Shown here: positions 28,470 to 36,719 of the stretch, one piece after another
How positions within the stretch are numbered: the first letter of the stretch is position 1
How the letters are laid out: every line of letters starts with the position of its first letter
Assembly: GCA_004017275.1 (NCBI GenBank)
Contig: SAKE01000001.1
Location: forward strand, 558,001-622,000
Length of the DNA stretch: 64,000 nucleotides
Reading direction: 5' to 3'
Source of the DNA: Mesorhizobium sp.
GTDB taxonomy: Bacteria > Pseudomonadota > Alphaproteobacteria > Rhizobiales > Rhizobiaceae
Translations under genes and position numbers: made by a program
Notes under the pieces: model-generated
What the model was told of the DNA's origin: nothing
What the model saw: only the letters and a program-made list of their open reading frames with translations
The model's database searches: none

Positions 28470-28518
28470 GCATTTTTTTCTTATGAGTGAAGATTGATCC
28501 GGCGCGCTTTCAGGTCAA
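28470..28518 (-). promoter_or_regulatory. Probable promoter of the APC gene with the shared A/T-rich element (site D)
   Basis: On the minus strand TTGACC (forward 28513-28518), 17 bases, then AATCTT (28490-28495). Directly behind it lies GAAAAAAAT (forward 28472-28480), a 9-mer also found upstream of mgsA and of the gene at 44471. The remainder of the 256-base gap 28362-28617 shows no gene. Confidence 0.5.
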
Positions 28519-28617
28519 GCGATTTGTGAAGCCGTGCACATCACGCTTGCGAGCGCGCGGGCTTTACACGCTCGTGAGTTCAGCGACCGGCGGGCCTGTC
28601 CGTCGTGAGAACGGTCG

Positions 28618-30987
28618 TCAGGAACGCGGTTTGGTCTTCTGCGGATCGTAATGCGCAAAGGCAACGACGCGCGCCGGCAGCCGCTTGGCATGACCGTCGA
28701 GCTTGCCGATCTCGACCTCGGTGCCAATGGCCGAATGGGTGACATCGAGCCTGGCCAGCGCGATGGTCTTGTTCAGCACCGGCGAGCGCATGCCTGAGGT
28801 GACGACGCCGATCTGGGCGCGGCCGACATGCACGCAATCGCCATGGCCGACGTCGACATTGGCGTCGATGTCGAGGCCGACCAGCTTCGTCTGCGGGTGC
28901 TCCTTGCGGCGGATCAGCGCCTCGCGGCCGATGAAATCGTCGGTCTTGCTCTTCAGCGGCACGGTGAAGCCGATGCCGGCCTCGAACGGGTCGGTCTGGT
29001 CGGAGAATTCGTAACCGGCGAAGATCAGCCCGGCTTCGATGCGCACCATGTCGAGTGCCTGCAGCCCCATTGGCTTCAGCCCGTGCGGCTGACCGGCCTC
29101 CCAGATGGCGTCGAACACTTTTTCGGCGTCGCGCGGATGGCACCAGATCTCGTAGCCGAGTTCGCCGGTGTAGCCGGTGCGCGAGATGACGATCGGAATG
29201 CCGTTGCCGCCACCGATGCGCGCGACGGCGAAACGGAACCATTCGAGTTCGTCGATCGACGGCTGCAATGGCGAAGTCCAGATGACTTCCCTGAGGATGT
29301 CGCGGCTCTTCGGCCCTTGCACGGCGACATTGTGCATCTGGTCGGTGGAGGAACGCACAAGGACATTGAGGCCGAGCTTCTTCGCCGTCTCGCGCAGCCA
29401 TTCACCCGACAGATCGTCGCCGCCGACCCAGCGGAAATTGTCCTTGCCGAGGCGCAGCAGCGTGCCGTCGTCGATCATGCCACCATGCTCGTAGCACATG
29501 GCCGAATAGACCACCTGGCCGACGCCCAGCTTCTTGACGTCGCGGGTCAGGGTGTATTGCAGTAGCGCTTCCGAATCCGGGCCAGTGACTTCGAACTTGC
29601 GCAGCGGCGACAGGTCCATGATCACCGCGTCCTGCCGGCAGGCCCAGTATTCGTCGATCGGTCCGTCCTTGGCGAAAGAATTGGCCAGCCAATAGCCCTT
29701 GTACTCGACGAAGTTGCGGGTGTGCTTGGCAAAGCTCGAATGAAAAGCTGTCTCGCGGGTCATTTTCGGTTCCGAATCGGGCGTCATGCGTCTGGCGATC
29801 GCTCGCGAGAATTTGTGCTGGCCGGAATAGGTGCGCACATGGATGTCGGTCGGGTTCCAGCCATTGGCCGGCGTCGTGTCGTCGGGGCAGGCGGAGGAAA
29901 CGCAGACGATGTCGGTGAGCGCCCGCAGCAGCACATAGTCGCCTGGTCGCGACCACGGCTCGTCGGACACCATGACGCCATGCGCGTCGATAGCCGTGTT
30001 GAAGAAGAAGTTGATCGCCATCCAGCCGGCCCGAGGATTGACACCCTTGTCGGCCAGCGCGCGATTAAAGTTCTCCGAGCAGTTGGTGTGGCCGGGATAG
30101 CCGATGTCGTCGTAATATTTGGCAGCGCAAGCGAGCGCAAAGGCATCGTGCCGGCCGCAAGTGTCCTGCACCACCTCGACCAGCGGCTCCATGTCCTGGT
30201 CGTAATATTTCGAATGCAGGCCGGGCATAGGGTAGCTCGCGCCCATCAGCGTGCGGGTCGTCGTCACGTCGAGCGGGTGGTCGAGCCCCTTGTCCAGCTT
30301 GCGGGCCGAAAAGCACTGGAAGTCGGTGCACTGGCGCCCGTCGACATCGATGATCTGCAGATAGTCGCCGGCCTTGACGAAATAGGCCTCCGCGGTCGCC
30401 GAGTGGACACGCAGGTCGAGCACCGGGTCGGCAAGCGGGTCGGCCAGATGCGATTTTGCCGCCGGACGGATCGTGGAGCGCCGGACGAAGACGGTCAGCG
30501 GCGTCGCCGTGTCGTGACCGTCGACCAGCATTGGCCCGCCGGGGGCCGCAATCAGCATCGCGCCGTCGCGTGCGACCGTGAAAGCCTGTTCGGTGCCGGC
30601 CGGCGTCGTGCCACCGAACACGCGCAGCGCCTTGGCTTGATCAAGTTGCACCTGCCGGCGCGCGAGCCCACCCCGCAGCGATGCGAGACTGTCGTCGCCC
30701 TCGGCCAGCAGCGCCTTGATGCCGGCGGCGTTGCTGTTCGATGTCTCACCAAAAATGCCAGGATCGGTCGCGCCGGTCCTGTCCCAGGCCAGCAACTCGC
30801 AGGCCTGGCCACCCTCGACATTGCGCACGGTGACTGTATTGCCGGCCTCGATCTCGATGAGCACCGCGCCATTGCCCTGGATCGTATAACGCTCCATGCC
30901 CGGCGGCAGCGCGATCTGGCCGGGCCTCAGGATGAGGCTCGGCCGCGGCGGTCCGGCAGCAATTGCGGGGTAGGGCGACTGGCTCAT
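28618..30987 (-). CDS. tdm: Trimethylamine N-oxide demethylase
   Basis: 789 residues. The N-terminal half (about 15-400) is a DUF1989-type metal-binding domain with cysteines in GRQCTDFQC (220, 225), DTCGRH (277) and GHTNCSEN (303). The C-terminal half (about 415-780) is a GcvT-like tetrahydrofolate-binding domain with SRTGYTGELGYEIWC near 600. This exact two-domain layout and length are those of Tdm, which splits TMAO to dimethylamine and formaldehyde; the folate domain is thought to trap the formaldehyde. It lies downstream of the mgd operon on the same strand but has its own promoter. The neighbouring tmm, dmm and tmo genes support the call. Confidence 0.93.
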   Translation of the reverse strand: MSQSPYPAIAAGPPRPSLILRPGQIALPPGMERYTIQGNGAVLIEIEAGNTVTVRNVEGGQACELLAWDRTGATDPGIFGETSNSNAAGIKALLAEGDDSLASLRGGLARRQVQLDQAKALRVFGGTTPAGTEQAFTVARDGAMLIAAPGGPMLVDGHDTATPLTVFVRRSTIRPAAKSHLADPLADPVLDLRVHSATAEAYFVKAGDYLQIIDVDGRQCTDFQCFSARKLDKGLDHPLDVTTTRTLMGASYPMPGLHSKYYDQDMEPLVEVVQDTCGRHDAFALACAAKYYDDIGYPGHTNCSENFNRALADKGVNPRAGWMAINFFFNTAIDAHGVMVSDEPWSRPGDYVLLRALTDIVCVSSACPDDTTPANGWNPTDIHVRTYSGQHKFSRAIARRMTPDSEPKMTRETAFHSSFAKHTRNFVEYKGYWLANSFAKDGPIDEYWACRQDAVIMDLSPLRKFEVTGPDSEALLQYTLTRDVKKLGVGQVVYSAMCYEHGGMIDDGTLLRLGKDNFRWVGGDDLSGEWLRETAKKLGLNVLVRSSTDQMHNVAVQGPKSRDILREVIWTSPLQPSIDELEWFRFAVARIGGGNGIPIVISRTGYTGELGYEIWCHPRDAEKVFDAIWEAGQPHGLKPMGLQALDMVRIEAGLIFAGYEFSDQTDPFEAGIGFTVPLKSKTDDFIGREALIRRKEHPQTKLVGLDIDANVDVGHGDCVHVGRAQIGVVTSGMRSPVLNKTIALARLDVTHSAIGTEVEIGKLDGHAKRLPARVVAFAHYDPQKTKPRS

Positions 30988-31020
30988 CTCAGCCTTGCGG
31001 TTCGAGAAACAAGTTTGCCT

Positions 31021-31072
31021 GTGTGTAAAATTACTTTAGCAGCAAGAATAGCAGTGCGGCTGCGTTTGGCAA
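31021..31072 (-). promoter_or_regulatory. Promoter of tdm with the shared element (site G)
   Basis: On the minus strand TTGCCA (forward 31067-31072), 16 bases, then TATTCT (31045-31050). Seven bases behind it is AAAGTAATTTTACACAC (forward 31021-31037), which matches the element before tmm at 13 of 17 positions. Confidence 0.55.
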
Positions 31073-31090
31073 GGAGTAGGTGATACTGGC

Positions 31091-31236
31091 TCCCCCTCCC
31101 CCTGCGGGAGAAGGTGTCGCCGAAGGCGACGGATGAGGGGGTGCTCCAGGGAACGCCAGCGCCTCACTCCGCTGTAACACCCCTCATCCGTCTTGGCGCT
31201 ACGCGCCAATCCACCTTCTCCCACAGGGGGAGAAGG
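31091..31236. repeat. Long palindromic intergenic element, copy 3
   Basis: Left end CTCCCCCTCCCCCTGCGGGA and right end CCCACAGGGGGAGAAGGG are inverted, with GGATGAGGGG and CCCCTCATCC as inner arms. It fills the gap between the mgdD stop and the tdm promoter. It is related in build, though not in every base, to the elements at 6438 and 34888. Confidence 0.8.
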
Positions 31237-31244
31237 GAAGACCG

Positions 31245-31868
31245 CTACGCCAGTTCTGCTGAATGGCCGGTCGCCACACCATACTCCGCAGCCGAGTCCA
31301 GCATCGTGTGCCACAGGCTTTCGGCGAAGGTCGCAAACACCAGAAGGTTGAACACGGCCTGTCCGTCAGGCCGGTCGCCGCCGCGCCACAGCGTAACGCT
31401 GGTGTGGTCCATCGAGGTCGCTGCCGCCGCCCCAACCGGGAACGCATCGGAATGCAAATCGATCGACGACAGCTTGGCCAGCATGGCACGCGCTTTGGCG
31501 CCGGAAATGCTGATCAGGGCACGGGCGTGCGACTGGTCCGACAGCGAGCCGGACAATGCTGGCGCCAACGTCTGCATCGCGTGCTTGCCGCCCTTCGAGA
31601 GCACAAAGAACTGGTCCGGTCCCGACCAGATCAGCGTTGCGTCCGAAGTCTGTACCGCCTTGGGCGCATCAGGGACAGCAACACCAAACCGGGCCTTGGC
31701 GGCTTTTCCCAGCTCGGCCCCTTGGCCGCGCCGCGCCATGACCTGGATCAGGTCGAAATTGCGGATCTCGGTCAGCGAGACGCCGGCTTCGACGCCGCGT
31801 GCGCCATGCGTACCGGCCACAAGCGCATGCTCGAGGGGGCTGCGGGCAGTCCAGGAAAAATCAGCCAC
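31245..31868 (-). CDS. mgdD: N-methylglutamate dehydrogenase subunit D (sarcosine oxidase gamma-like)
   Basis: 207 residues from a GTG at 31868, chosen because GGAGGG lies eight bases upstream inside the end of mgdC; the two genes overlap by eight bases. It has the SoxG fold, a small GcvT-like domain: SPLEHALVAGTHGARG near the start, TLIWSGPDQFFVLSK near 80, and SVTLWRGGDRPDGQAVF near 155. In heterotetrameric sarcosine oxidase and in N-methylglutamate dehydrogenase this subunit has no cofactor and supports assembly. The mgs and gmaS genes upstream in the same run favour N-methylglutamate over sarcosine as substrate. Confidence 0.87.
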   Translation of the reverse strand: MADFSWTARSPLEHALVAGTHGARGVEAGVSLTEIRNFDLIQVMARRGQGAELGKAAKARFGVAVPDAPKAVQTSDATLIWSGPDQFFVLSKGGKHAMQTLAPALSGSLSDQSHARALISISGAKARAMLAKLSSIDLHSDAFPVGAAAATSMDHTSVTLWRGGDRPDGQAVFNLLVFATFAESLWHTMLDSAAEYGVATGHSAELA

Positions 31869-34839
31869 GCTGGCGCCCTCCATCCGGATCGTAGAAGACA
31901 GGATTGCACAGCTCGACATCGTAGTCCTCGCCACGGATCGGATCATGCGCATGGACGATTTCGCCGATGCGCTCGCGGCCGCGCTCGACCAGTGCCAGCC
32001 CGATCCACTGGTCTGATGTCGGCGAGAAACAGACCGAGGTGACGTAGCCTTGGTCGTTATCGGGTCCGGGTGTCTGCCCTTTCGGGATGATGTGCGCGCC
32101 GGAGCGCAAGCGGCGTGCCTTGTCGGTCGGCTTGATGCCGACCACGACCTGGCGATCCGGCGCGACCAGCGCTTTGCGCCCGGCCATGACGCGGCCGATA
32201 TAATCCTTCTTGGTCGACATCATCTTGCCCAAGCCGAGATCCGCGGCCGTCGTCGTCCCGCTCAGTTCCGGTCCGGCGATGTGACCCTTTTCGACGCGCA
32301 TGACGCCGAGCGCCTCGGTGCCGTAGGGCGTCACGCCGAATGGCGCGCCGGCCAGCATCAGATTGCGCGCCATGGCACCGCCAAAGCGCGCCGGCACCGA
32401 AATCTCGAAGGCCATTTCGCCGGAGAACGAGATGCGGAACAGTCGCGCCTTGAGGCCGCCGCGCAAGCGGACTTCGCGCGCGCCCATGAACGGAAAGCCT
32501 TCGTTCGACAGGTCCTCCGCCGGGTCGACGATCTCTTTCAGTAGGTCGCGGGTCTTGGGTCCGGCGATCGAGAATTGCGCCCACTGATCCGAAACCGAGG
32601 TCAACTGCACGTCGAGTTCCGGGAATAGCACCTGCCGGCAGAATTCGAGATGCTGCATCACCAGCCCGGCCTTGGCGGTGGTGGTGGTGAGGAAGTAGTG
32701 ATCCTCGGCCAGCCGCGACGTGGTGCCGTCGTCATAGACCATGCCGTCCTCGCGCAGCATCAGCCCGTAGCGCGCTTTTCCCACAGCAAGATTGGAGAAG
32801 GTGTTGATGTAGACGCGGTCGAGGAAAGCGCCGGCATCCGGGCCGTGCACGTCGATCTTGCCCAGTGTCGAGACATCGCAGAAGCCGACGCCGCCGCGCA
32901 CCGCCTTGACTTCGCGGGTCACCGAGTCCAGCCAGTCCTTCTCACCGGCGCGTGGATACCATTGCGCGCGCTTCCACAGGCCGGTGTCGACGAAGACAGC
33001 ACCTTGCTCCACGGCCCAGTGGTGCGACGGCGTCAGCCGCGTCGCATGGAACGTCTCGTCGCGGTGATGGCCGGCGAAGGCGCCGATGGCGACCGGCACA
33101 TAGGGCGGCCGGTAGATCGTCGTGCCCGTCTCTGGGATGGAGCGGCCGCTGACCGCAGCCATGATGGCGAGGCCGGCGACATTCGAGGTCTTGCCCTGGT
33201 CGGTCGCCATGCCGAGCGTCGTGTAGCGCTTCAGATGCTCGACCGATTCAAAGCCTTCGCGCTGCGCCAGCTCGATGTCTGACGCCGTCACGTCATGCTG
33301 GTAGTCGACAAAAGCCTTGCCCTTGCCGGCGACATGCCAGAGCGGTGTCAGCGAAAAAGCCTCGTCGTCGGCGACAGGTGCCGTGCCCGCCTTGCCGCTG
33401 TGTCCCGCGTCACGCGCCGCTGCCGCGCCGGCGGCAAATCCCTGGCTCAGGCAGGCGCTGAGGCCGAAATCGCCATTGGCGGCGCCGGCGGCGACCATGC
33501 CGGGAGGCGCGCCATCCGGCACGAAGGCGGCAATGTCGTCACGCCATTTCGGCCGGCCACGATGGTAGGAGGTGAGCCCGACGGCCGGGTTCCAGCCGCC
33601 GGAGACGGCGAGGCCGTCCGCTTCGACTTCCGCGCGCGCATCGCCGGTCAGCGAGACCGCGATCTTCCTGACACCGTCCTTGCCGCCGTCGACGCCTGTG
33701 ACGGAACCGTGCAGCACCGGGAAGGCGCTCTTGGAGGCCAGCGAACGATGCGCCGGCGATATGTCAGGCCGCGCGTCGATGACCGCGGCAATCTGCAATC
33801 CCGCCCCGAGCGCCGTCTCGACCGTGCGCCAGCCATCTTCATTGTTGGTGAAGAGCGCGACGCGTTTTGCCGGCGTCGCCGCATAGCGCGCGATATAGGT
33901 CCGCATCGCGGAGGCCATCATCACGCCAGGCGTATCATTGCCGGCAAAGACGATTGGCCGTTCGATGGCGCCGGCCGCGACGACGCAGCGCCTGGCCACG
34001 ATCCGCCACAGCCGCTGGCGCACTTGGTGCTCGGGTGGTGAGGGCAAATGGTCGTTGACCCGCTCGATCGCGCCATAGGTGCCGCCATCGTAGACGCCGA
34101 ACAGCGTCGTACGGGGCATGATGCGGACATCGGGCATGTCAGCCAGTTTAGCCAATGTCCGCGACAGCCACTCGGCTGCCGGAACACCATCGATCGTGCC
34201 GCCATCCGACAGCAGGCGGCCGCCGAGAGAGAAATCTTCCTCGCACAGGATGACGCGAGCACCAGCGCGGCCGGCTGCCAATGCCGCGGCCAAACCGGCC
34301 GGACCTGAACCGGCGATCAGCACATCGCAATGCGCCCAGGCCTTGTCGTAGTGATCGGGATCGGCAACGCCGGCGGCACGGCCAAGGCCGGCGGCGCGAC
34401 GGATCGCCGGCTCGTAGATGGCCTCCCAGAACTTCGCCGGCCACATGAAAGTCTTGTAGTAGAAGCCGGCAACGAAGATCGGCGCGAACAGCTGATTGAC
34501 CGACATCACGTCGTGGCGCAACGACGGCCAGCGGTTCTGGCTGGCGGCCTCCAGCCCCTCATAGAGCTCGGCTGTCGTTGCCTTGGTGTTCGGTTCGCGC
34601 CTGGCACCTGTGCGCAACTCGACCAGAGCGTTGGGCTCTTCCGAGCCTGATGTCAGGATGCCGCGCGGGCGATGGTATTTGAACGAGCGGCCGACCAGCT
34701 TGATACCATTGGCGATCAGTGCCGACGCCAGCGTGTCACCCTGGAAGCCGGAGAAAGCCTTGCCGTCGAAACGGAAGTTCAGCGACGCCGAGCGGTCGAT
34801 GAGACCGCCGGACGTGAGACGATGGGATTGGGAGGTCAC
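31861..34839 (-). CDS. mgdC: N-methylglutamate dehydrogenase subunit C (sarcosine oxidase alpha-like)
   Basis: 992 residues. It has an N-terminal ferredoxin-like domain (DGKAFSGFQGDTLASALIAN near 25), then a dinucleotide-binding domain starting LIAGSGPAGLAAALAAGRAG near 172, and a C-terminal GcvT-like folate domain (about 610-985) with GTEALGVMRVEKGHI near 850. The alpha subunit binds NAD and tetrahydrofolate and passes the one-carbon unit to folate as methylene-THF. It overlaps mgdD downstream. A 241-base gap with a palindromic element separates it from mgdB upstream, unusual inside such an operon. Confidence 0.92.
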   Translation of the reverse strand: MTSQSHRLTSGGLIDRSASLNFRFDGKAFSGFQGDTLASALIANGIKLVGRSFKYHRPRGILTSGSEEPNALVELRTGARREPNTKATTAELYEGLEAASQNRWPSLRHDVMSVNQLFAPIFVAGFYYKTFMWPAKFWEAIYEPAIRRAAGLGRAAGVADPDHYDKAWAHCDVLIAGSGPAGLAAALAAGRAGARVILCEEDFSLGGRLLSDGGTIDGVPAAEWLSRTLAKLADMPDVRIMPRTTLFGVYDGGTYGAIERVNDHLPSPPEHQVRQRLWRIVARRCVVAAGAIERPIVFAGNDTPGVMMASAMRTYIARYAATPAKRVALFTNNEDGWRTVETALGAGLQIAAVIDARPDISPAHRSLASKSAFPVLHGSVTGVDGGKDGVRKIAVSLTGDARAEVEADGLAVSGGWNPAVGLTSYHRGRPKWRDDIAAFVPDGAPPGMVAAGAANGDFGLSACLSQGFAAGAAAARDAGHSGKAGTAPVADDEAFSLTPLWHVAGKGKAFVDYQHDVTASDIELAQREGFESVEHLKRYTTLGMATDQGKTSNVAGLAIMAAVSGRSIPETGTTIYRPPYVPVAIGAFAGHHRDETFHATRLTPSHHWAVEQGAVFVDTGLWKRAQWYPRAGEKDWLDSVTREVKAVRGGVGFCDVSTLGKIDVHGPDAGAFLDRVYINTFSNLAVGKARYGLMLREDGMVYDDGTTSRLAEDHYFLTTTTAKAGLVMQHLEFCRQVLFPELDVQLTSVSDQWAQFSIAGPKTRDLLKEIVDPAEDLSNEGFPFMGAREVRLRGGLKARLFRISFSGEMAFEISVPARFGGAMARNLMLAGAPFGVTPYGTEALGVMRVEKGHIAGPELSGTTTAADLGLGKMMSTKKDYIGRVMAGRKALVAPDRQVVVGIKPTDKARRLRSGAHIIPKGQTPGPDNDQGYVTSVCFSPTSDQWIGLALVERGRERIGEIVHAHDPIRGEDYDVELCNPVFYDPDGGRQRG

Positions 34840-34887
34840 GATGTCCAGCCTCTCATCGATTTGATGTCATGGCGAAGGGTAGCGCTG

Positions 34888-35067
34888 CCCCTCATCCGCC
34901 TGCCGGCACCTTCTCCCCGTATAGAGACGGGGAGAAGGGGGCTGTCGGCTATGCCGGCTCCCTTCTTGCAACGCTGGCGATTGGCGAAACCGTCGACGAG
35001 AGCGCCCCTCTCCCCGTCCCTATACGGGGAGAGGATGCCGGTAGGCAGGTGAGGGGCGGCGCCGACT
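34888..35067. repeat. Long mosaic palindromic element, copy 2, inside the mgd operon
   Basis: Left end CACCTTCTCCCCGTATAGAG and right end TCCCTATACGGGGAGAGGAT are inverted copies. The centre has ACGCTGGCGATTGGCGAAAC and GACGAGAGCGCCCCTCTC, as in the copy at 6438. It separates mgdB from mgdC and shows no gene. Confidence 0.88.
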
Positions 35068-35080
35068 TGAACAGGAATAC

Positions 35081-35356
35081 TCATTTCACAGCCTGCCTCG
35101 CACCCACACCCGCCGCCGGCTCAACCGAAGAAATCTCGTGCGTCAGCGTGTTGCGGGTGAGTTTCAGCCAGGCCCGGCAGCCGCCGCCATGATACCAGTA
35201 TTCGCTGGTCTGCCCGGCGACATTGTCGCGCAGATAGACATAGTCGAAGACCTCGTCTTCCGAGGCGCCGGCTTCGGGCCGCACAGGCTTGGCGTCGCCG
35301 AGATAGGTGAACTCGCCGAGTTCGCGTTCACCGCAGAAGGGACAGACGATGCGCAT
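35081..35356 (-). CDS. mgdB: N-methylglutamate dehydrogenase subunit B (sarcosine oxidase delta-like)
   Basis: 91 residues. A zinc site is visible as CPFCG at residues 5-9 with a later His and Cys in WYHGGGCRAWL near 55. This matches SoxD of heterotetrameric sarcosine oxidases, which holds a structural zinc. It lies 17 bases downstream of mgdA. The usual length is 85-110 residues, so it is complete. Confidence 0.92.
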   Translation of the reverse strand: MRIVCPFCGERELGEFTYLGDAKPVRPEAGASEDEVFDYVYLRDNVAGQTSEYWYHGGGCRAWLKLTRNTLTHEISSVEPAAGVGARQAVK

Positions 35357-35373
35357 TTTCTTCTAAACCGCCT

Positions 35374-36627
35374 TCAATGCAGGTTCGGTTGGGCGCCCTG
35401 GCCCTTCTCGTCGATCATGGCGCCAGTCCGGAACCGGTCGAGGCGGAACCGGGCCGCCTCCTTGTGGGGCGTGTCGCGAGCCAAGAGGTGCGCAAAGACG
35501 AAGCCGGAGCCCGGCGTCGCCTTGAAACCGCCATAGCACCAGCCGGCGTTGAGATAGAGCCCGTCGACCGGCGTCCTGTCGATGATCGGCGAACCGTCCA
35601 TCGACATGTCCATGATGCCGCCCCACTGGCGCAGCAGCCGCACGCGGCCGATCATCGGCATCAGCGCCATGCCGCCCTCGCAGACGTCCTCCATGACAGG
35701 CATGTTGCCGCGCTGGGCGTAGGAATTGTAGCCGTCTATGTCGCCGCCGAAGACCAGCCCGCCCTTGTCTGACTGGCTGACATAGAAATGGCCGGCGCCA
35801 AAGGTCATGACACCAGGGATGAGGGGCTTGATCGCCTCGGAGACGAAGGCCTGCAGCACATGGCTTTCGATCGGCAGGCGCAGGCCGGCCATTGCCGCGA
35901 CGCGAGAGGATGAGCCGGCGACCGCCATGCCGACCTTGCCGGCGCCGATCTTGCCGCGCGACGTCTCGACGCCGGTCACCTTGCCATTGGCGTCGCGCAC
36001 AAAGCCGGTGACTTCGCAGTTCTGAATGATGTCGACGCCGAGCGCGCTCGCCGCATGGGCGTAGCCCCAGACCACGGCATCATGGCGCGCCGTGCCGCCG
36101 CGCCGCTGCAAGAGCCCGCCTTGTACCGGAAAGCGCGCATTGTCGAAGTTCAGGAACGGTATCATCTTCTTGACGGCGGCGAGGTCGAGCAGTTCGGCGT
36201 CGATGCCGTTGATGCGCATGGTGTTGCCGCGCCGCGCATAGGCGTCGCGCTGTGCGTCGGAGTGATAGAGGTTGATGACGCCGCGCTGGCTGACCATCGC
36301 ATTGTAGTTGAGGTCCTGCTCCATCCGCTCCCACAGCTTCATCGATAATTCGTAGAAGCCGGTGTTGCCGGGCAGGCCGTAATTGGAGCGGATGATGGTG
36401 GTGTTGCGGCCGGCATTGCCGGAGCCGATCCAACCCTTTTCGAGCACAGCGACGTTCTTGATGCCGTACTCGCTGGCCAGGAACCATGCGGTGGCCAAGC
36501 CATGGCCGCCGCCGCCGATGATCACGACGTCGTAGCGGTCCTTCGGCGTGGCGTCGCGCCAGGTGCGCTGCCAGTTCTTGTGGCCGGAAAGGGCAGCACG
36601 CGCGAGCGAGAAGATCGAATATTTCAT
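35374..36627 (-). CDS. mgdA: N-methylglutamate dehydrogenase subunit A (sarcosine oxidase beta-like, FAD)
   Basis: 417 residues. An N-terminal FAD-binding motif reads VVIIGGGGHGLATAWFLA near residue 35, followed by VLEKGWIGSGNAGRNTTI near 60 and a C-terminal DGLYLNAGWCYGGFKATPG near 375. It is the catalytic subunit that oxidises the N-methyl group to an iminium which is hydrolysed in the complex. Gene order mgsABC-gmaS-mgdABCD is that of the N-methylglutamate pathway. The homologous soxB would act on sarcosine; the neighbourhood favours N-methylglutamate. Confidence 0.92.
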   Translation of the reverse strand: MKYSIFSLARAALSGHKNWQRTWRDATPKDRYDVVIIGGGGHGLATAWFLASEYGIKNVAVLEKGWIGSGNAGRNTTIIRSNYGLPGNTGFYELSMKLWERMEQDLNYNAMVSQRGVINLYHSDAQRDAYARRGNTMRINGIDAELLDLAAVKKMIPFLNFDNARFPVQGGLLQRRGGTARHDAVVWGYAHAASALGVDIIQNCEVTGFVRDANGKVTGVETSRGKIGAGKVGMAVAGSSSRVAAMAGLRLPIESHVLQAFVSEAIKPLIPGVMTFGAGHFYVSQSDKGGLVFGGDIDGYNSYAQRGNMPVMEDVCEGGMALMPMIGRVRLLRQWGGIMDMSMDGSPIIDRTPVDGLYLNAGWCYGGFKATPGSGFVFAHLLARDTPHKEAARFRLDRFRTGAMIDEKGQGAQPNLH

Positions 36628-36672
36628 ACGTTCATTCCGAGGCCGCTCGCGTCGCGCTGGATCTTCCCCGAC

Positions 36673-36718
36673 GCATCGGATTCATCCGAAAACCGCTACA
36701 CACTTTTCGGTCCGATGC
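36673..36718. repeat. Rhizobial REP-like palindrome between gmaS and mgdA
   Basis: GCATCGGA/TCCGATGC form the outer arms and CCGAAAA/TTTTCGG the inner arms. The loop read on the minus strand (GTGTGTAGCGG) resembles that of the hairpin in the tmm leader at 50271, so both belong to one palindrome family. Confidence 0.8.
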
Positions 36719-36719
36719 T

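Noticed and set aside
28618..30987. Reading the DUF1989-GcvT fusion as a plain glycine-cleavage T protein or sarcosine dehydrogenase part
   Set aside because: T proteins are about 370 residues and lack the N-terminal metal domain; the fusion and its neighbours fit Tdm.
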